Assembly: GCA_016861105.1 (NCBI GenBank) | Contig: BOKS01000011.1 | Span: 1-64,000 of the forward strand | DNA: 64,000 nt | Direction of reading: 5' to 3' | Source: Betaproteobacteria bacterium | GTDB taxonomy: Bacteria > Pseudomonadota > Gammaproteobacteria > Burkholderiales > Casimicrobiaceae | Shown here: in pieces, positions 59,482 through 64,000 of the stretch | How the letters are laid out: every line of letters begins with the position of its first letter | How positions within the stretch are numbered: position 1 is the stretch's first letter | Position numbers and translations under genes: made by a program | The notes under the pieces: generated by a model | Told to the model about the DNA's origin: nothing | Seen by the model: the letters and a program-made list of their open reading frames with translations, nothing else | The model's database searches: none

Positions 59482-60015
59482 ATGGGCGCCATCCGTCCCC
59501 AGCGCCTGCCTGCGACCGACCGTCTCGTCCTGCGCCGCCTCGGCGAGGACGACCTGGCGTTCGTCGTCGCGCTGCTCAACGACCCCGCGTGGATCGCGCA
59601 CATCGGCGACCGCGGCGTGCGCGACCGAGCGGCGGCGCGGGGGTGGATCGCCGGCGGCCCGGACGCCGGGTTCCGGGCCCACGGCTTCGGCCTGATGGCC
59701 CTCGACCTCCGCGGCGGCGGCCCGACGATCGGCATCTGCGGCCTGATCCGCCGGCCCGGCCTCGACGACGCCGACCTGGGCTACGCGCTCCTGCCCGGGT
59801 ACCGCGGGCACGGCTACGCGACCGAGGCGGCGCGCGCCGTGCTGGCGTGGGCACGCGACGCGCACGGCCTGCGCCGGGTCGTGGCGATCGTCGCGCCCGC
59901 GAACGTCGCGTCCGCGCACGTCCTCGCGCGCTGCGGATTCGCCTTCGAGCGCGCGCTGCGGATGCCCGGCGACGCCGGGACCGTCCACCTGCACGCCGTC
60001 CGCCTCGACGCCTGA
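59482..60015 (+). CDS. GNAT acetyltransferase (RimJ/RimL type)
   Basis: A 177-residue N-acetyltransferase. The opening LVLRRLGEDDLAFVVALLNDPAW is typical of the RimJ/RimL group; the acetyl-CoA loop is ALLPGYRGHGYATEAARAVL (R-G-x-G-x-A), and ANVASAHVLARCGF is the conserved C-terminal motif. It acetylates an unknown amine, perhaps a protein N-terminus. Divergent from LytTR copy 2 with a shared A+T-rich promoter region. Confidence 0.9.
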   Translation: MGAIRPQRLPATDRLVLRRLGEDDLAFVVALLNDPAWIAHIGDRGVRDRAAARGWIAGGPDAGFRAHGFGLMALDLRGGGPTIGICGLIRRPGLDDADLGYALLPGYRGHGYATEAARAVLAWARDAHGLRRVVAIVAPANVASAHVLARCGFAFERALRMPGDAGTVHLHAVRLDA

Positions 60016-60046
60016 CGCGGTCGCGCTCGCGATCGCGCGGGACCGG

Positions 60047-60709
60047 TCAGGCGGCGAAGTCCTGTCCGGCCAGCGCCCCGTCGCCGACGAAGGGGTTGCC
60101 GGCGCGCTCGGCGCCGAACGTCGACGTCGGCCCGTGCCCGGGGACGAAGCGCACGTCGTCGCCGAGCGGCCACAGGCGGGTCACGATCGATCGGATCAGC
60201 GTCGCGTGGTCGCCGCGCGGAAAGTCGGTGCGGCCGATCGATCCGGCGAACAGCACGTCCCCGACGAACGCGATGCCGAGCCCGGCATTCGCGAACACGA
60301 CGTGCCCGGGCGTGTGGCCGGGACAGTGGAGCACGTCGAGCGCGATCGCGCCGACGTGGACGCGGTCGCCGTGGACGAGCCAGCGGTCCGGCGTGAACGG
60401 CACGGCACCCGGCACGCCGAACATGGCGGACTGGCGCGCGAGCTGCTCGATCCAGAATGCGTCGTCGCGGTGCGGGCCTTCGACGGGCACGCCTGTGCGC
60501 CGGGCCAGTTCGGCGACGCCGCCGCAGTGGTCGACGTGCCCGTGCGTGACCAGGATCTTCTCGAGCGCCGCCCCGCTCTCCGCCAGCGCCGCGAGCAGCC
60601 GGTCGACCTCGCCGCCCGGGTCGACGAACGCGGCGCGGTTCGTGGACTCGCAGACGACGAGCGAGCAGTTCTGCTGGAACGGGGTGACGGGCAGGATCGA
60701 GATCTTCAC
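60047..60709 (-). CDS. Metallo-beta-lactamase fold hydrolase, glyoxalase II-like
   Basis: A 220-residue hydrolase of the YcbL/GloB-like type. The zinc motif is VTHGHVDHCGG (H-x-H-x-D-H), further ligands in LHCPGHTPGH and FVGDVLF, and the last in FVPGHGPTST. The C-terminal helical domain of classical GloB is missing, so a short hydroxyacylglutathione hydrolase-like or persulfide-type activity is likely. GTG 60709 begins KISILPVTPFQQNCSLVVC, the family start. It follows the RraA-fold gene by 44 bases on the same strand. Confidence 0.88.
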   Translation of the reverse strand: MKISILPVTPFQQNCSLVVCESTNRAAFVDPGGEVDRLLAALAESGAALEKILVTHGHVDHCGGVAELARRTGVPVEGPHRDDAFWIEQLARQSAMFGVPGAVPFTPDRWLVHGDRVHVGAIALDVLHCPGHTPGHVVFANAGLGIAFVGDVLFAGSIGRTDFPRGDHATLIRSIVTRLWPLGDDVRFVPGHGPTSTFGAERAGNPFVGDGALAGQDFAA

Positions 60710-60753
60710 GGGAGGGGTCGCCGAAGCGACGGGAGTGCGCGCCGGCGGCGCGG

Positions 60754-61401
60754 TCAGAACTTGCCGTACCGGTGGAAGGCCTCCACCGGGTCCATGCCGC
60801 CCACGAGCGCGCGGCGCATGTCGCTCTCCGTGGCGACGACCTCCTCGGTGCGCGCCACGGCCTCCTCGGCGACCTCGCGGGGCACGATCACGACGCCGTC
60901 GCGGTCGCCCAGCAGCCAGTCGCCGGTGCGGATCGCTACGCCGCCGATGTCGATCGGCGCGCCGTAGGCGTCGGGCATCCAGCGGCGCACGATGTCCGAC
61001 GGCGTGAGGAAGGCCGCGAACACCGGGAATCCCTGCTTCAGCACGAGGTCGGTGTCGCGCGACCCGCCGTCGACGACGTAGCCCAGCACGCCGCGCGCGG
61101 CCAGCGTCTGCGCGGACAGCTCGCCCATCATCGCCACCTCGTGGTTGTGCGGCTGGCAGACGACGACGTGGCCGGAAGGCGCCTTGGCGAGCAGCGTGCA
61201 CCAGCCGAGCAGCGTCTCGTCGCGCGACGTCGTGCGGTCGATGCGGCCGGACACGGTCCACACCGGTCCCGCGAGCTTCCACGCGGGATCGAGCGGCTTG
61301 ATCGCGGGCGGAAGCACGACGCGCTCGTGCCCCATGCCGCGCAGCACGTCGTGCACGGCGCCGGTGTAGCAGGCGGCGAGCCTCGTCTCCAGCGTGTCCA
61401 T
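60754..61401 (-). CDS. RraA/HMG-aldolase-fold protein
   Basis: A 215-residue protein of the RraA-like family. The signature GVLGYVVDGGSRDTDLV with the D-x-G-x-R-D active-site block and a preceding MGELSAQTLAARG is intact. In this fold the D-G-x-R-D residues bind magnesium and catalyse 4-hydroxy-4-methyl-2-oxoglutarate or oxaloacetate cleavage; true RraA regulators of RNase E lack that activity. The intact motif favours an aldolase/decarboxylase. The N-terminus TRLAACYTGAVHDVLRGMGH is typical. Probably co-transcribed with the glyoxalase-like gene. Confidence 0.82.
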   Translation of the reverse strand: MDTLETRLAACYTGAVHDVLRGMGHERVVLPPAIKPLDPAWKLAGPVWTVSGRIDRTTSRDETLLGWCTLLAKAPSGHVVVCQPHNHEVAMMGELSAQTLAARGVLGYVVDGGSRDTDLVLKQGFPVFAAFLTPSDIVRRWMPDAYGAPIDIGGVAIRTGDWLLGDRDGVVIVPREVAEEAVARTEEVVATESDMRRALVGGMDPVEAFHRYGKF

Positions 61402-61576
61402 CGGTTCCCGGTCGTCCCGCGCCGCAGCGCGGGCGTCCTACGGGGAACGCGGGCGGGGCGTCGATCCGCCGATGATAACGCCCTCGCGGCGTCCGCTCGC
61501 CCGGCAACGCCGCCGCCGCCGCCGGCGCGCCGCGCGCGGGACGCGATGCCCCGGCGCCACGCCGTCGCGCGTGCCG

Positions 61577-62026
61577 TCAGTCGGGCACGCGGCCCAGGCC
61601 GAACGCGCGCTGGATCGCCGAGCGGTAGCTTCGACCCGAGGTGATCTCGGTCCCGTTCGCGAGCACGATGCGGAACTCGCCGTGCAGGCGGGGGTGCAGC
61701 TCGCGCACGACGCGCATGTTGACCGCGTGCGAGCGGTGCACGCGCAGGAAGTCGTCCGGGTCGAGCCGCGCGCACAGGCCGGTCAGCGTCTCCTTGTGCA
61801 GGTACGGCCGGTCGGCCCAGATGCGCACGTAGTTGTCCTCGGCCTCGAGCCGGACGATCTCGTGCACGGGAACGATGACGATGCGGCCCAGCGAGCGCAC
61901 GGCGATGCGCGCGAGCCAGCCGTGGGCGGCCTCGACGGCGTGCGCGGCGGGATCGTCGGGGACGCGCGGGGCGGCGAGCGTGCCGGCCAGCAGCGCGGCG
62001 GTCGGGATTCCCAGGTCGGCGGGCAT
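61577..62026 (-). CDS. LytTR DNA-binding regulator, copy 3
   Basis: A 149-residue protein with a 45-residue hydrophobic/Ala-rich N-terminus (LGIPTAALLAGTLAAPRVP...) and one LytTR domain (RIAVRSLGRIVIVPVHEIVRLEAEDNYVRIWADRPYLHKETLTGLCARLDPDDFLRVHRSHAVNMRVVRELHPRLHGEFRIVLANGTEITSGRSYRSAIQRAFGLG). Very similar to copy 2 over the whole domain. Divergent from the TonB receptor with a 641-base gap between them, so it may control that receptor. Confidence 0.88.
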   Translation of the reverse strand: MPADLGIPTAALLAGTLAAPRVPDDPAAHAVEAAHGWLARIAVRSLGRIVIVPVHEIVRLEAEDNYVRIWADRPYLHKETLTGLCARLDPDDFLRVHRSHAVNMRVVRELHPRLHGEFRIVLANGTEITSGRSYRSAIQRAFGLGRVPD

Positions 62027-62142
62027 GGCGCAACTCCTCGATCGATCACGTCGTGACCCCCGTCCGCCGCACCGCCTCCGGGCCGGCCCCCGCCGGCCGC
62101 GCCTCGCGCGTCCCAGCGTCGCGCACGGCAAATAGATGCAGA

Positions 62143-62189
62143 TGCAACGATTGCTCCGCACACGTTAATGCGAACCGCGCGTCGTTGCA
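62143..62189. promoter_or_regulatory. Inverted TGCAACGA/TCGTTGCA pair before LytTR copy 3
   Basis: TGCAACGA (62143-62150) and TCGTTGCA (62182-62189) form a perfect 8-bp inverted repeat with 31 bases between, within an A+T-richer stretch. The right arm overlaps a possible minus-strand -35 (TTGCAA, 62190-62185). The CGTT core is shared with the CGTTAC repeats of LytTR copy 2. Confidence 0.45.
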
Positions 62190-62422
62190 AGTGCCGGTCC
62201 GCCGTCCGCCTCCGCGGGTGCGCGGCTCGCCCTGCGTCGCCGCCGGGTCGCGGATTCGCCGTTGCGGCGCGCCTGACGCGGGCGCACAGTGGCGGCGTGC
62301 CGGGCGCGGGTGATCTTTCGTTGGAGACCCCCAGTCACATCGGATTCCTTCCGCGTTCCGGCACCCTTCCGCAGGTCCGATCCCGCCGTCCATCCTCCCG
62401 CCGCGTCAGTCTCGCGGACTGA

Positions 62423-62454
62423 CGCTTCGTCGCATCCGCGCGCGCTTCGTCGCA
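62423..62454 (+). promoter_or_regulatory. Tandem 12-bp direct repeats upstream of the TonB receptor
   Basis: CGCTTCGTCGCA at 62423-62434 and again at 62443-62454, exactly 20 bases apart (about two helical turns). CGCTTCGTC occurs once more at 62581-62589. Tandem sites with this spacing are what LytTR-type dimers use. In the rest of the 641-base gap 62027-62667 I see only the inverted pair at 62143 and no gene. Confidence 0.5.
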
Positions 62455-62667
62455 GGCCGCGCTGCGGCGCCCGGTCGGCACCGCGCTGCGCGTGCGGCTC
62501 GCATCGCGCGTGCGTCCGTCCGCCACCGGCACTGCGCGGTTGGCCAACTCGTCGTTGCGACGGCGAATTCGCGCTGCCTACGCTTCGTCCGCGGATCGCC
62601 CCGCCGCGCGCGAGCGGCAAGGGGACGATGCCATTCCCAACGATCGCTCCACAGGGGGATCCTCACC

Positions 62668-64000
62668 ATGAAGTCGCAATGCAGGGCCGTGCGGCGTCCG
62701 CTCGCCGCCGCCGTCGCCGCCGCGCTCGCCGCGTCGGCGCTGCCGTCGCTGGCGCAGGACGTGCGCGTCGAGGTCACGGGCTCGAACATCCGGCGCGTCG
62801 AGGGCGAGGGCGCGCTGCCCGTCTCCGTGATCACGCGCGAGGAGATCGACCGCACCGGCGCCCAGACGGTCGCCGAGCTGCTGCAGTACATCTCGTCGAA
62901 CTCGAGCGGCGGGGCCGTCGCCCTGACCAACGTCATCGGCACGCAGTCGAACAGCGTCTCCACGGCCTCGCTGCGAGGCCTGGGCGGCCAGAACACGCTG
63001 GTGCTCCTGAACGGCAAGCGGCTGTCCGCGGCGTCGGGCGAGATCCAGGGCATCTACGGCGTCAACCTCGACTCGATCCCGTTCTCGGCGATCGAGCGCG
63101 TGGAGGTGCTCAAGGACGGCGCCTCGGCCGTGTACGGGTCGGACGCGATCGGCGGGGTCATCAACTTCATCCTCCGCCAGGACTTCCGCGGCGCGGAGGC
63201 GACGGTGCTCTTCGGCGCGCCGACGCGGGGCGGCGGCGGCGAGAAGGCCAGCGCGACCGGCACGTTCGGCTGGGGCGACCTCGCGAAGGACCGGTTCAAC
63301 GTGTTCGTGTCGGCGTACTACCAGAAGGCGGAGTCGCTCGACCAGAACAAGCGCGGCTTCGCCGACGACAGCATCGATCTCGACCAGGGCCTGTTCGCCG
63401 CGTCGGGCAACACCTTTCCGGCGCACATCACCACGGGCGACATCGGCACGCCGGGCTTCCCCGGCTGCGCGCCCAGCGTCTACGACCCGTCGCTCGACCC
63501 GTTCTTCGGTGCGCGCTGCTTCTACGATCCGGCCGCCGCGGACGGCGTGAACGCGATCCCCGAGCAGGAGACCGCCAGCTTCTTCGCCTCCGGCCGCTGG
63601 CAGTTCCATCCCCGGTGGCAGGCCTACGGAACGGCGGCGTACACGAAGGTCGACACGCGCTACGTCATCCAGCCGACGCCGCTGTCCGACCAGATCACGT
63701 ACGGCCCGAATGCCGAGCACACGGCGACGTTCCTGCTGCCGCCGTCGAGCCCGTACTATCCGACCGCGCTGGCGGCGGCGGCGGGCGTGGGCGGCGAGCC
63801 GCTCAACCTGCGCTACCGGGCGTACGCGCTGGGCCTGCGCGACACGACCGACGAGAACGAGGCCTTCCACACGATCGCCGGCGTCAAGGGCACCGCGCTC
63901 GACTGGGACGTCGACGCGAACTTCGCCTACAGCCGCAACGAGACGCGCTCGCGTCCACACCGCGGCTTCGCGCGCTTCTCCGACATCGTGCCGCTGCTCA
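62668..64000 (+). CDS. TonB-dependent outer membrane receptor, N-terminal part (partial)
   Basis: At least 444 residues, running off the window. ATG 62668 with AGGGGGAT nearby as ribosome site. Signal peptide of about 30 residues ends SLAQ. The plug domain is clear: VEVTGSNIRRVEGEGALPVSVITREEIDRTGAQTVAELLQYI (TonB box region and plug start), SLRGLGGQNTLVLLNGKRL and IERVEVLKDGASAVYGSDAIGGVINFILR. These are typical of the large receptors with the G-S-N-I-R-R motif used for complex carbohydrates or cobalamin-like ligands. Ligand unknown. The beta-barrel starts about residue 175; cysteines in FPGCAPSVYDPSLDPFFGARCFYDP may form a loop disulfide. Confidence 0.9.
   Translation, partial: MKSQCRAVRRPLAAAVAAALAASALPSLAQDVRVEVTGSNIRRVEGEGALPVSVITREEIDRTGAQTVAELLQYISSNSSGGAVALTNVIGTQSNSVSTASLRGLGGQNTLVLLNGKRLSAASGEIQGIYGVNLDSIPFSAIERVEVLKDGASAVYGSDAIGGVINFILRQDFRGAEATVLFGAPTRGGGGEKASATGTFGWGDLAKDRFNVFVSAYYQKAESLDQNKRGFADDSIDLDQGLFAASGNTFPAHITTGDIGTPGFPGCAPSVYDPSLDPFFGARCFYDPAAADGVNAIPEQETASFFASGRWQFHPRWQAYGTAAYTKVDTRYVIQPTPLSDQITYGPNAEHTATFLLPPSSPYYPTALAAAAGVGGEPLNLRYRAYALGLRDTTDENEAFHTIAGVKGTALDWDVDANFAYSRNETRSRPHRGFARFSDIVPLL

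Noticed and set aside
1-64000. tRNA, rRNA, CRISPR array, integrase or attachment site
   Set aside because: No cloverleaf-like sequence, no regular spacer-repeat pattern and no recombinase gene was found by reading; a dedicated tool was not available.

Overview
The window reads as a piece of chromosome from a high-G+C (roughly 70% by eye) betaproteobacterium, most likely of the Burkholderiales type. Reasons: hemC-hemD-hemX-hemY order, ubiA and ubiD of proteobacterial ubiquinone synthesis, OmpW, many periplasmic-receptor transporters (two TRAP systems, a TAXI receptor, a Bug/TctC receptor), a class I PHA synthase and a TonB receptor. I see no rRNA, tRNA, CRISPR array, prophage or intact insertion sequence. 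Nearly every gap holds a promoter, an operator-like palindrome or a REP-type hairpin.

Layout. 0-10 kb: heme and ubiquinone housekeeping (hemC end, hemD, hemX, hemY, ubiA), interrupted by a 2-hydroxyacid dehydrogenase, an EamA exporter and a helix-hairpin-helix protein. A small DUF2061 membrane protein lies behind a Fur-box-like promoter. 10-22 kb: ompW with an FNR/ANR-type promoter, an MFS permease, ubiD, the YqjD/YqjE/YqjK-type operon, a CMD-family protein/pip/bioA operon, an FAH-fold hydrolase and a VTT membrane protein. 22.9-29.6 kb (minus strand): a seven-gene operon gntR-dctP-dctQ-dctM-enolase-superfamily dehydratase-SDR-FAH hydrolase, which fits TRAP uptake of a sugar acid and its breakdown by a 2,4-diketo-3-deoxy-acid hydrolase route. 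A nikR gene stands alone next to it. 30.2-39.8 kb (plus strand): a second TRAP sugar-acid cluster with its own FadR-type regulator, a zinc dehydrogenase and three different dehydratase families (enolase superfamily, UxaA/GarD, IlvD/arabonate type). 39.9-42.6 kb: a GltS-type symporter overlapping a TAXI lipoprotein, which suggests a receptor-dependent GltS transporter.

42.4-49.1 kb: the first of three short LytTR regulators, a MocR-family protein without its PLP lysine, and a phthalate-dioxygenase-like pair (reductase and Rieske oxygenase) with a MarR regulator and a Bug receptor. 49.2-55.9 kb: a lipid and storage block (acyltransferase, cyclopropane-synthase-like methyltransferase, FAD oxidoreductase, PHA synthase) with three more FNR/ANR-like palindromes. 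55.9-64 kb: GST, TTC38-like TPR protein, CGNR zinc-finger protein, a possible MITE, LytTR copies two and three, GNAT, a glyoxalase-II-like hydrolase, an RraA-fold protein and the start of a TonB receptor.

The most interesting signals are the set of FNR/ANR-type palindromes (three perfect, one near-perfect; three of them about 41 bp from a predicted start site) joining ompW to the lipid/PHA block, the TAXI-GltS pair, the BfaB/BfaA-like fatty-acid methylation pair, the three LytTR paralogues with repeat-rich promoters, and the lysine-less MocR protein with a 10-bp perfect inverted repeat in its promoter.
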